A stretch of 36,609 nt of DNA. Origin: Scytonema tolypothrichoides VB-61278 (lineage in GTDB: Bacteria; Cyanobacteriota; Cyanobacteriia; Cyanobacteriales; Nostocaceae). The stretch spans positions 1 to 36,609 of the forward strand of contig NZ_JXCA02000002.1 in the NCBI RefSeq assembly GCF_000828085.3. Direction: 5' to 3'. Below the pieces are notes generated by a model. The model worked only from the letters and a program-made list of their open reading frames with translations, was not told the origin of the DNA and did no database searches. Position numbers and translations under genes: made by a program. Positions 1 through 6,986 of this stretch are shown piece by piece (the first letter of the stretch is position 1; the number at the start of each line of letters is the position of its first letter).

Positions 1-2
1 TA

Positions 3-1778
3 CAGTTACCAACAGCATTTTTTCTTCAGTTGTTCGACAGTGGAGCTATTAAAATTCATGACGGAGTTACAGACGCAACAATAAATGAAACTGTACGTAA
101 TTTAATGGATACCGCTTCTCCTGCTTCTTTAAAAGAAGCAAACCGAAAATTTAATATAGTACAAGCATATTTTCAACGTCATACAGATATCTATAAAGAC
201 ATTAACGCTCGTACTTTACGTCGATGGGTGCAACAGTTCCGTGAAGCAGAAGCAAGCTATAGTTGTGGTTATGTTGGTTTGCTACCACGTACACATCAGC
301 AAGGAAATCGTCAACAAAAAGCACCAACTGACTCAAGTGAATTACTAGATAAATTTATTAGAGAGCATTTTGAGACACCAAGACAAGCGACCGCCGCTTC
401 GGTCTATCGGGCATATGTCAAAGAATGTAGCGCATTAAACATACAACCCCTTAGTAACCGCACCTTCTACCAACGTCTAAAAAAGCGCCCAACCCATGAG
501 CAGACTTTAAAGCGTCAAGGAGCAAAAGCCGCATATGCAACAGAGCCGTTTGTCTGGGAACTAGCAAAACATACACGTCCTCACGGAAACCGTCCTCACG
601 AGATAGTACATATCGACCATACCGAACTTGATATTGAATTACGCTCACTTGCTACAGGCAGATTATTAGGACGACCTTGGCTAACATTACTAACTGATGC
701 CTATTCCAGACGAATATTAGCAGTTTATCTGACGTTCGATGCACCTTCTTACAGGTCATGCATGATGGGGCTACGTATTTTAGTCCAGCGCTTTGGTCGT
801 TTTCCCTCAACACTCGTAGTAGATGGAGGCAAAGAATTTCACAGCATATACTTTGACACCTTACTTGCACGCTACCACTGCACCAAGAAAACACGTCCTG
901 GTGGCAAACCCCGCTTTGGGTCAGTAATTGAACGATTATTTGGTACGACGAATACTGAGTTGATATTTAACCTTCTAGGCAATACCCAAGCAAGTAAACA
1001 GCCTCGCCAACTCACTAAAACTGTTGACCCAAAACAGTTAGCTGTTTGGAATCTGGGAGATTTATACACTTACTTTACCCAATGGGCTTACTCTATTTAC
1101 GACGACAATCACCACGACTCATTAGGTGCGTCTCCATACGTTGTTTATCACGAAGGGCTGTCAAGAGCTGGTGAACGCTTACACCGCTCGATACCTTATA
1201 ACGAGGATTTCCTCATGGCAACACGTCCTTCTACCCCCAAAGGTAAGGCCAAAGTTCAGCCAGGACATGGAATTAAAGTCAATTATCTTTACTACTGGAG
1301 TGATGCTTTCCGCAATCCAACTGTAGAAAAAACTGATGTTCCAGTGCGTTACGACCCTTTTGATATGGGAGTTGCTTACGCCTATGTTGAGGGACGCTGG
1401 GTGAGATGCATCTCTCAGTATTACAGTACTTTTGTTGGACGCACCGAAAAAGAAGTGTTGTTAGCCGCACAGGAAATTAGACACTCGAACAAACGTAGCG
1501 CAACTTCGACAAACTTGAACGCTAAACGTTTAGCTGACTTCATTGCCAATGCCCAAGAACATGAAGCCATACTGTTGCAAAGATTACGTGATTTGGAAAG
1601 TATTGCTGTGATTGAAAACTTCTCTGGACTTAGTTTAGCTTCACCACAATCAAATCAAGTTAGCCAAACGGAGGTACCACCGCAGACTACTCAAGAGCGA
1701 AGATTTGATTCAAGGTCGTCTCAAAACCCCTCACCGTTGGATGTAACGCAACTGCCAATATTAGAGGAATACCGCTAA
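3..1778 (+). CDS. tnsB: Tn7-like transposase, TnsB/TniA type (5' end cut off by window edge)
   Basis: DDE transposase that would join transposon ends to target DNA together with a TnsC-type ATPase. The frame is open to the left edge, so the gene starts upstream; the first in-window start would be TTG at 30 without a convincing Shine-Dalgarno. Numbered from that TTG, residues 60-70 resemble an HTH end, and an RNase H-like integrase core carries HIDHTELD (Asp196), VVDGGKEF (Asp265) and VIERLFG (Glu301), a D-D-35-E arrangement. A beta-barrel Mu-transposase-C-like region follows (about 400-470) and a polar tail. The fold is seen from motifs; the TnsB assignment follows from the adjacent TnsC. No stop or frameshift interrupts the visible 582 residues. 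It overlaps the next gene by one base (TAATG), so the two are probably translated together. Confidence 0.9.
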   Translation, partial: QLPTAFFLQLFDSGAIKIHDGVTDATINETVRNLMDTASPASLKEANRKFNIVQAYFQRHTDIYKDINARTLRRWVQQFREAEASYSCGYVGLLPRTHQQGNRQQKAPTDSSELLDKFIREHFETPRQATAASVYRAYVKECSALNIQPLSNRTFYQRLKKRPTHEQTLKRQGAKAAYATEPFVWELAKHTRPHGNRPHEIVHIDHTELDIELRSLATGRLLGRPWLTLLTDAYSRRILAVYLTFDAPSYRSCMMGLRILVQRFGRFPSTLVVDGGKEFHSIYFDTLLARYHCTKKTRPGGKPRFGSVIERLFGTTNTELIFNLLGNTQASKQPRQLTKTVDPKQLAVWNLGDLYTYFTQWAYSIYDDNHHDSLGASPYVVYHEGLSRAGERLHRSIPYNEDFLMATRPSTPKGKAKVQPGHGIKVNYLYYWSDAFRNPTVEKTDVPVRYDPFDMGVAYAYVEGRWVRCISQYYSTFVGRTEKEVLLAAQEIRHSNKRSATSTNLNAKRLADFIANAQEHEAILLQRLRDLESIAVIENFSGLSLASPQSNQVSQTEVPPQTTQERRFDSRSSQNPSPLDVTQLPILEEYR

Positions 1779-3235
1779 TGTCCAAAATTGACAATGCTCA
1801 ATTATTGACGCAATTCAAGCAGTACGCTGTCAATCATCCACAACTGGCAAAAGTTGATCTGCATTTGATGCGTGCAATTCGAGAACCTGCGGGGTTTGCT
1901 CATGTACTGGTCTATGGGCCAAGCGGTGTGGGTAAGACGACCATGATACGACAAATCGCCAAACGGTTAAATGAGAACGAAACTACAGATGTAGCACCCA
2001 ATGATTCTGTCAACCGCAATGGTCATACACCTCAATTGCCCCTATTACTGATAGAAACACGACCACCTGACGCTGGAGTTTTTAATCGAACTGACTATTA
2101 CCGCACTGCGCTTAAGCTTTTGGACGAGCCATTCTATGAACGTCGAATGCTGATAGACATTGACACAGAGCAAACATGGGAGAAGAAAGGGCGAGGACGT
2201 AGTGGCAAAACAGCACAGTTTAATGATTCTCCAGAATTGCGCCTAGCACTCGAAGAGGCAATGACTAAACGTGGTGTGCGAGCGGTTATCCTTGATGAAG
2301 CACAACATTTAATGAAAATTGGTACTGGCGCAAGTGCAGGCAAGCTTTTAGACCAGTTGGACTGGATTAAATCCATCACGAATGTTACGGGTGTGTTACA
2401 CATCTTGATTGGTACTTACGAACTTTTAAATTTCCGGAATTTATGTGGTCAAGCATCCCGCCGCGGTCTGGATATCCACTTTCCGCGCTACTTGTACCAA
2501 AACGAACAAGACCGTCTGGATTTTCAAGCCGCGTTACTGGCACTCCTCAAGCAAGTACCTCTCAATACTAATATTCCCGAATTAATGCAGCGTTGGCTTT
2601 ATTTCTATGAACATTCTATTGGTTGCGTTGGAGTACTAAAAGACTGGCTCATCCGAACTGTGGCGGCGGCATTACATGATGGGAACGACACGTTGACCTT
2701 AAAACAATTACACGAACATACCTTAACATTAGCCCAATGCGAACGTATGGCTCTGGATGCTACCGAGGGTGAGCAAAAACTTAGTTACATGGAGAGCCGC
2801 CGCGAACACTTATGGCATTTACTACAAATAGGAATGGGTTCAACGGATGTCCCGACTAGTGCAGTTGATCATGAAACTCCACTCCGAAGCGAAAAAGCAA
2901 CTTCACCTCAAACAGAGCTAGCACCTAAAACAAAGCGCACTCGAAAAAAACCAAACGCACCTACACCACAAGAATTCACGACCACAACACCCCCACAGAT
3001 CCCCATAGAGCCAGCCCCAAAGAAAAAGCAGACTCGCAAGAAAACTACATCTACTGCAACACTTGAAATTACCGAAACGCCGCTTAGTAATTCCAGTACT
3101 GACAAAAATACGATAACCCGAAACACACAAGAGCAAACAGATTCCAGCACCAAGAAAAAGTCGGGCACACGTGTCGGACAACGCAAACCCAAGCGAGATG
3201 CTGTTGGGGATGAGTCACAGTCGGGAGCTACATAA
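1778..3235 (+). CDS. tnsC: Tn7-like transposition AAA+ ATPase, TnsC/TniB type, with basic C-terminal tail
   Basis: AAA+ ATPase of the family that links target selection to the TnsB transposase. Walker A GPSGVGKT is at residues 47-54, Walker B ILDEAQ at 171-176, a sensor-1-like stretch LIGTYEL near 210-216 and RRG at 228-230. The ATPase and helical lid end around residue 370. Beyond this lies a roughly 115-residue low-complexity tail rich in Lys, Thr, Pro and Ser with recurring basic clusters (KTKRTRKK, PKKKQTRKK, TKKKSGTR, QRKPKR). At 485 aa it is much longer than compact TnsC/TniB proteins of roughly 280-350 aa. The start ATG overlaps the transposase stop. No TniQ/TnsD gene follows, which is unusual for a complete element: targeting genes are either lost, on the unseen left side, or supplied elsewhere. 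Confidence 0.9.
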   Translation: MSKIDNAQLLTQFKQYAVNHPQLAKVDLHLMRAIREPAGFAHVLVYGPSGVGKTTMIRQIAKRLNENETTDVAPNDSVNRNGHTPQLPLLLIETRPPDAGVFNRTDYYRTALKLLDEPFYERRMLIDIDTEQTWEKKGRGRSGKTAQFNDSPELRLALEEAMTKRGVRAVILDEAQHLMKIGTGASAGKLLDQLDWIKSITNVTGVLHILIGTYELLNFRNLCGQASRRGLDIHFPRYLYQNEQDRLDFQAALLALLKQVPLNTNIPELMQRWLYFYEHSIGCVGVLKDWLIRTVAAALHDGNDTLTLKQLHEHTLTLAQCERMALDATEGEQKLSYMESRREHLWHLLQIGMGSTDVPTSAVDHETPLRSEKATSPQTELAPKTKRTRKKPNAPTPQEFTTTTPPQIPIEPAPKKKQTRKKTTSTATLEITETPLSNSSTDKNTITRNTQEQTDSSTKKKSGTRVGQRKPKRDAVGDESQSGAT

Positions 3236-3934
3236 GCCGCTGTGTCTGAGAAACTATAGGTTATTTGGTGCTTTAAGAATTGCCAAAAATATTGATGGAC
3301 AGAATGCTTGCACAGCAAGGATTACAGCCAAGCGCGTCAGTTTCTGCACGGATGCTCATTTGACCCCAGCCCCTAGAGATGCCATCTTTCTGAAGGGGTA
3401 CAAAGCTTCAAAATGCATTGCATGAAAAACCACGCTTACTTGAGGGGGTGGGATTCAGACGCGGCAGTTCTTCTCTGGCGTCAAGCCTTGCCTCCTCACC
3501 TAAAAGCATCAATCCAGAGAAGGGCTGACCGACGGCTGAAAGCGAAGCGTTTCCACCCCCTCGCCGCCGCCCAACCTGGATGTAACCGCTACCTACCCTT
3601 TTGACTTTGTGCGTTTTTATAACTCACGGCTAAACTACTGAAGCATATCTTGTCTTAAGTGCTTTTGAAGTATTTCGTGACCGTTTGGTCGAATTATGAT
3701 TCAAATCACAGACAACGACTCTTCTATCTCTATTTTCAGCACTCCCGACATTTTCACTTTTCCTCATCGTCATCCCTCCATCTATTTATAGCATTCTTTT
3801 TTCTATTTGATATAAGTTAACTCCAGAAACTATTCATTCTGTGACTGGATGGCAGTTTATTCTAGAGGCACTATCTGTAGCAAACATTTAGGTAATCGAT
3901 ATAACAAGTCGATGAAGCGGACAGTTGGAAGGTC
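3236..3934. other. Gene-poor stretch after tnsC
   Basis: No convincing gene is seen in about 700 bases. Short open frames at 3171-3425 and 3413-3604 have no recognisable motif or ribosome binding site, and the second lies on top of a strong inverted-repeat structure (3442-3562, listed separately). From about 3605 the DNA is AT-rich. A TniQ or Cas gene would be expected here in a complete Tn7-like operon, and none is visible on either strand. Confidence 0.6.
3442..3562. ncRNA. Candidate structured RNA: nested GC-rich hairpin
   Basis: Four consecutive stems nest inside one another: GAGGGGGTGG (3442-3451) with CCACCCCCTC (3553-3562); TTCAG (3454-3458) with CTGAA (3536-3540); CGGCAG (3462-3467) with CTGACCG (3525-3531, one bulged A); and CTTCTCTGG (3470-3478) with CCAGAGAAG (3514-3522). 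That gives 30 base pairs around a 35-nt apical loop, in DNA clearly richer in GC than its flanks. The pairing is read directly; that it is transcribed is inference. It could also be a MITE-like or REP-like palindrome or a transposon-end structure. Strand is unknown because the outer helix is symmetric. Confidence 0.35.
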
Positions 3935-4150
3935 TTGGTGGTGATGCCAAGGTTATCTGCCGCCGCTTATCTTGGTCGCGATCACGACTCTATCCGCAAG
4001 CAGATGAGAGCGGATAACAAAGCGCTGGAACTGCTGATGAGGGGCGATCGCATTTTGTTCAAGTCAGTTGCAGCCGCTCAACTAGGTGTTATGCCGCAAA
4101 TCCTGAGTGGGGATGTAGTTGAAAAGTTATTTGTTTATGCTCAGACTTAA
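3935..4150 (+). CDS. Doubtful small ORF, 71 aa, hypothetical
   Basis: I do not recognise this product. The frame begins GTG-GTG-ATG, so ATG at 3944 is the likelier start, giving about 68 aa. The visible sequence is helical and mixed-charge (RDHDSIRKQMRADNKALELL) with two Ala-rich stretches and a GCGATCGC site inside. A weak helix-turn-helix resemblance (SVAAAQLGV) exists but is not diagnostic. It sits alone between the tnsC debris and the repeat array, so it may be a remnant of a longer gene. Confidence 0.25.
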   Translation: MVVMPRLSAAAYLGRDHDSIRKQMRADNKALELLMRGDRILFKSVAAAQLGVMPQILSGDVVEKLFVYAQT

Positions 4151-4276
4151 GTTGCTTTAAGTTTGGCATAGGATGGTAATCTGAGGGATTATGCAAGTCT
4201 AAAGAGACTTTCAACTCAACTAGGCGCAATCGCCCCAACTGTTCGGTAGATAGATAAAGCCAGTCCAACCTCTACC

Positions 4277-4389
4277 TTTAGGATGTTATGCAGAAACTTT
4301 CGACCTATCCACCCAAATGAGCGTATGATGCGGAAAGATTCGGCTTAAACAGCAGCTTTAGAATATTATACAGAAACTTTCTGTCTATC
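4277..4389. repeat. Imperfect repeats with 40-bp spacing, possible transposon-end binding sites
   Basis: A 33-nt segment starting TTTAGGATGTTATGC at 4277 recurs at 4357 (27 of 33 positions equal by eye). A weaker copy of its core lies midway: ATGCAGAAACTTTCGACC at 4288, ATGCGGAAAGATTCGGCT at 4328, ATACAGAAACTTTCTGTC at 4368, each exactly 40 bases apart. A further AGAGACTTTCAACTC-like stretch is at 4203. Regularly spaced short repeats are what TnsB-type transposases bind at Tn7-like ends, and tnsB/tnsC are on the same side, but no defined TGT/ACA terminus could be fixed. Confidence 0.4.
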
Positions 4390-4394
4390 AATTG

Positions 4395-4898
4395 TTAAGC
4401 CCTACTGCGTATCCTTCACCACACCACTTATGTCAGATCAACTTACAGCAGAAATCGAACTGCTCCGCGCGGGCTACGCGGCCTTTAACGCGCGGGACAT
4501 TGACGCCGCCCTCGCCCTCATGACTCCGGACGTGACCTGGCCGAGAGCATTCAAAGGCGGTTTTGTCCGTGGACATGAACAAGTCCGCGCTTACTGGACC
4601 GAGCAATGGAGCGAGATCAACGGGCACGTGGAGCCGGTGACTTTTCACCCGGAGGAGTCCGGACGTATCTTGGTCGAAGTGCATCAGGTCGTGCGCGACC
4701 TGGCTGGAGCCGTTCTTGCTGATGAGCACGTCGGTCATCGTTTCACCATTACGCAGGGCTTGATTCAAGCCATGGAAGTCTGTCCGCTTCCATCGTCCGG
4801 ACACACAGCCTAACACGGCGCGAACGCTTCAGGGCAGCCACCCCGGTTCCGTTCTTCACACCAACAGGCGTTCTGAAGCGTCGCTCAGCTTTGATCCG
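4395..4898 (+). mobile_element. Candidate single integron gene cassette
   Basis: The unit runs from the GTT of GTTAAGC (4394-4400, fits GTTRRRY) to the matching GTT of GTTAGCT (4898-4904), the two points at which an integron integrase would cut. It holds one ORF that begins 30 bases after the left boundary and whose TAA stop lies inside the R'' box of the attC-like site, the standard compact layout of cassettes. Its GC content is far above that of both flanks. No intI gene or second cassette is visible in this window, so it would be a lone cassette, either a leftover or an out-of-place integration. Confidence 0.55.
4430..4813 (+). CDS. NTF2/SnoaL-like small protein (integron cassette gene)
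   Basis: 127-aa protein of the nuclear-transport-factor-2/SnoaL cone-barrel fold. Visible family features: an N-terminal helix ELLRAGYAAFNARDIDAAL, the ALMTPDVTWP turn, GHEQVRAYWTEQW, and C-terminal strands ending with HRFTITQGLIQAMEV. Family members include enzymes, small-ligand binders and proteins of unknown role; no catalytic residue can be assigned here. ATG 4430 fits the family N-terminus and lies just after the cassette boundary. GC is about 58-60% and codons favour C/G at third positions, unlike the neighbours, which points to transfer. A same-length ORF on the opposite strand is a composition shadow. NTF2-like proteins are a known recurrent class among environmental integron cassettes. 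Confidence 0.8.
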   Translation: MSDQLTAEIELLRAGYAAFNARDIDAALALMTPDVTWPRAFKGGFVRGHEQVRAYWTEQWSEINGHVEPVTFHPEESGRILVEVHQVVRDLAGAVLADEHVGHRFTITQGLIQAMEVCPLPSSGHTA

Positions 4899-4904
4899 TT
4901 AGCT
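4808..4904 (+). other. attC-like integron recombination site (97 bp)
   Basis: R''-like box GCCTAAC (4808-4814) matches RYYYAAC exactly; R'-like box GTTAGCT (4898-4904) matches GTTRRRY except at one position. Between them, ACGCTTCAG (4824-4832) pairs perfectly with CTGAAGCGT (4873-4881), giving the imperfect inverted symmetry expected of an attC hairpin, with a 40-nt central segment. Length is within the known attC range. The spacing between outer and inner boxes differs on the two arms (9 and 16 nt), which lowers confidence. The gene's stop codon lies within the R'' box. Confidence 0.55.
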
Positions 4905-5039
4905 CACCTTAAGAAGCAATCTCCAGATTTTGATGAACGTCGTAAATCCATTCCAAGCAAGATAGGGGAGCAACCAACGAAACGCCATTTTTGACGCATG
5001 CCATCAGTATTAAACCTTGCCGTTATATAATCCCTACCC
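4905..5039. other. Short intergenic stretch between cassette and tnpB unit
   Basis: No gene, repeat or clear hairpin is recognised. Base composition falls back to that of the host directly after the attC-like R' box. Confidence 0.5.
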
Positions 5040-5165
5040 AAAGCTACCCATAATTAGACTTTTCTATGACAGACTACTTGTACTAATCAGGTTGCTTTAA
5101 GTTTCGATTACTTCTTGCTTCATTCTGGAGAAGTCGGCTTCTACCAGTCCACAAGCTAACCTCGC
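5040..5165 (-). ncRNA. Candidate omega (reRNA) guide RNA at the 3' end of tnpB
   Basis: In IS200/IS605 elements the guide RNA used by TnpB spans the tnpB 3' end and the right end of the element. Here the downstream flank contains a compact hairpin CTGG-AGAAG / CTTCT-A-CCAG around a TCGG loop (5125-5147, plus-strand reading; one bulged A), then a purine-rich AAGCAAGAAG stretch on the minus strand. The location is inferred from family architecture; the hairpin is directly visible. The scaffold probably begins within the tnpB coding sequence and the guide would continue past the element end near 5035. Confidence 0.35.
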
Positions 5166-6341
5166 CTAACTGGCGATTTTTGACACGCCACATGCTTCAA
5201 GCCGGGAGACCCGGACGCCAGGTACCAAGTGAGGGAGACCCTCATCAAGTACTGGCTCTCCAACGCAGTGGCTCAAATTGATTGCAGCGTTTAAATCACG
5301 ATCCATTGTAAAACCACAATCTTCGCACTCAAACACTCTCTCATTCAAGGTGAGTGTTTCTTTTTTAATTCCGCAGTTGGAACAAGTCTTAGAACTGGGA
5401 AACCATCTATCAGCTACCACAAGTTTTGAACCGTACAGTTCGCACTTGTAGGTCAACTGGCGACGAAACTCGAAGAAAGACATATCCGCAATGGCTTTAG
5501 CTAGCTTATGATTAGCCAACATTCCGGATACATTCAGGTCTTCAATCACTATTGTGCCGTGGTTTTTGGCTAATAGTGTTGTAAGCTTATGGAGTGTATC
5601 TTTGCGGATATTAGCAATCTTCCTATGAAGTCTAGCAATCTGTAACTGTGATTTTTTCCAGTTAGCTGAACCAATAATTTTATGCCGATTTAACCATTGC
5701 ATTCTGGATAACTTGGTTGAGTATTTTTTGTAAGACTTGGCACCTTCTACCACTTCTCCAGTCGATAGCGTAGCCAAAGTCTTAACACCCAAATCAACGC
5801 CTACAACGTCTGTATGTTGAGATTCTTGAGTCTCTACCTCAAACCGAAAACTAATAAACCATCTGTCCGCTTGACGACTGATTGCGACTGATTTCGGCTT
5901 GATTTGAGGTAGACGCTCATAAGTCTTGAGAACACCTATCACAGGTACTTGAATTTTGTTGTTTCCTAAAATTTTGACTGTACCTTCAAGAGTGAAGGAA
6001 TCGCACCTACCTTTTTTCTTGAATTTGGGAACGCCAGCAGTTTTATTAAAGCAGCGCTTCCATGATTCGCGCAGTGCCATTAGCGCTTGTTGTGGAGTGG
6101 ACTTACTAACTTCGTAATACCATTCGTGTTCAGATTTCACCAGTGCCACCAACCATTTGTGCAAGTCAATGGCACTAGGGAACTTAATTTTAGAATTAGG
6201 ATTAGCTTTGTTATGGTCAAGAATTTGTTTAGTTAAAGCTAATCCCCAGTTCCAAGCATGACGAGCTACACCACAATGTTTTCCAAATGCTGTGCGCTGT
6301 TGGTTATTCAGTTTCAACTCAGTCTTGAAACCTAAGAGCAT
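5166..6341 (-). CDS. tnpB: TnpB, RNA-guided nuclease of IS200/IS605 family
   Basis: 391-aa TnpB (OrfB), the RuvC-type RNA-guided nuclease ancestral to Cas12. The N-terminal OrfB HTH region (FGKHCGVARHAWNWGL, 19-34) is followed by the beta-barrel/wedge region and a RuvC core with all three acidic residues in place: Asp183 (GVDLGVKTLA), Glu267 (VIEDLNVSG) and Asp349 (DRDLNAAIN). The zinc finger is complete: Cys320, Cys323, Cys339, Cys342. The protein ends with the usual short tail, so it appears full-length and potentially active. ATG 6341 lies inside the end of the small upstream ORF, so translation is probably coupled. On the family's known biology it would favour element retention by cutting empty donor sites. 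No companion tnpA is seen. Confidence 0.93.
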   Translation of the reverse strand: MLLGFKTELKLNNQQRTAFGKHCGVARHAWNWGLALTKQILDHNKANPNSKIKFPSAIDLHKWLVALVKSEHEWYYEVSKSTPQQALMALRESWKRCFNKTAGVPKFKKKGRCDSFTLEGTVKILGNNKIQVPVIGVLKTYERLPQIKPKSVAISRQADRWFISFRFEVETQESQHTDVVGVDLGVKTLATLSTGEVVEGAKSYKKYSTKLSRMQWLNRHKIIGSANWKKSQLQIARLHRKIANIRKDTLHKLTTLLAKNHGTIVIEDLNVSGMLANHKLAKAIADMSFFEFRRQLTYKCELYGSKLVVADRWFPSSKTCSNCGIKKETLTLNERVFECEDCGFTMDRDLNAAINLSHCVGEPVLDEGLPHLVPGVRVSRLEACGVSKIAS

Positions 6342-6472
6342 GGCGGCAATCCTTTAAGCCACTCTCTAAAAGCTTGGGACATTTTCCAACCTTGTTTATC
6401 TGCGTAAGCTTGGAGTTTATCCAATTCCGATTGTGTTAGCAAAACCTTAAACCATCGCTCTCTTTTTTCCAT
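6332..6472 (-). CDS. Small 46-aa ORF overlapping tnpB start
   Basis: A 46-residue frame starts at ATG 6472, preceded by GGTGAT, and ends in a TAG at 6334-6332, overlapping the tnpB start by ten bases. The product begins MEKRERWFKVLLTQSELDKL and continues QAYADKQGWKMSQAFREWLKG. The pattern (short beta strand FKVLLT, then two helices ending FREWLK) looks like a ribbon-helix-helix DNA-binding protein. Such a protein could repress or couple translation of tnpB; this is inference. The reading frame is clean and the overlap tight, which favours a real gene. Confidence 0.6.
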   Translation of the reverse strand: MEKRERWFKVLLTQSELDKLQAYADKQGWKMSQAFREWLKGLPPCS

Positions 6473-6569
6473 ATCACCTTATCTCATTCGGTCTATGGTC
6501 TAATAAGGACCCAATCTAGACCGTAACGCCAAGTAGTGAAAACCGAATACAACTAAAAGCTACCCAAAA

Positions 6570-6692
6570 ATGTCAAGCTATGGGTATAGGTGGGTAAGAA
6601 TTAAGTTACAGTTCCCAACCCCTGTTGAAAGTTCTACTGCTGAGGATTTGGCTACTCAATGGCAGGAGATTGCTGCAGATCTTGCGTTTTAA
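6570..6692 (+). pseudogene. Possible 3' remnant of a host gene next to the tnpB unit
   Basis: A 40-codon frame ends at TAA 6690-6692. Its last part reads like a genuine acidic C-terminus (KLQFPTPVESSTAEDLATQW then QEIAADLAF), while the first ten codons lie in the element margin. This suggests the tail of a gene separated from its body by the insertion. I do not recognise the protein family. Confidence 0.25.
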
Positions 6693-6986
6693 GGACTGGG
6701 CTTGTACTTCGAGATGGTCTGTAGAGAAACAATTGAAGTTATTGGTGGGGGCATTATTGAAAAAAGGATATGGGTAGGGGGCGTTAAGCGTAACTCTGCC
6801 GCAGGCAATCGCCTCTTTCCCCAATGCAGGGCAAACGCACCAAAATTGACAAACACCTACAAAGTGTTGCTGTCAAAATTTTTGGGAAGAGAAAGCAAGC
6901 TTGTTGATGAAAATTTTTCATATTGAAATGTTTGATAAACCATTTTTATGATGGACTGTACTAAGGTTTGAATAGCAGTCTTAACA
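6693..6986. other. Intergenic stretch without recognised content
   Basis: About 290 bases with no supported gene. A 74-aa frame crossing it (6702-6926) has no motif and no ribosome binding site. No strong inverted repeat was noticed. Confidence 0.4.

Larger units (their letters stand above)
5040..6566 (-). mobile_element. IS200/IS605-family tnpB-only unit
   Basis: The unit contains tnpB and a small overlapping upstream ORF and has no tnpA (Y1 transposase). The same 11-mer AAAGCTACCCA occurs at both margins (5040-5050 and 6556-6566), and the outer left-end margin forms a small TACCCA/TGGGTA hairpin (6561-6586), as expected for subterminal structures in this family, which has no classical terminal inverted repeats. 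Exact ends are inferred and may lie some tens of bases further out. Without TnpA it would need a helper in trans to move. Confidence 0.55.

Noticed and set aside
2908-3318. 136-aa minus-strand ORF over the tnsC tail
   Set aside because: Its Val/Phe/Leu/Ser-rich composition is the antisense of the Lys/Thr/Pro-rich repeats; no independent support.
3413-3604. 63-aa plus-strand ORF
   Set aside because: It overlaps the nested hairpin, has no ribosome binding site and no recognisable motif.
4277-4389. Remnant CRISPR array
   Set aside because: The repeats are imperfect, the middle copy is weak, and the 40-bp period is too short for repeat plus spacer of usual size. Transposase-site repeats explain them better.
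3-4400. Type V-K or type I CRISPR-associated transposon (CAST)
   Set aside because: TnsB and TnsC are present, but no tniQ, Cas12k, Cascade gene or CRISPR repeat was found in the window. The left side is unseen, so it stays only a possibility.
4433-4816. 127-aa ORF on the minus strand opposite the cassette gene
   Set aside because: It mirrors the high-GC NTF2-like gene almost exactly; its translation has no family features, and the plus-strand product is recognisable.
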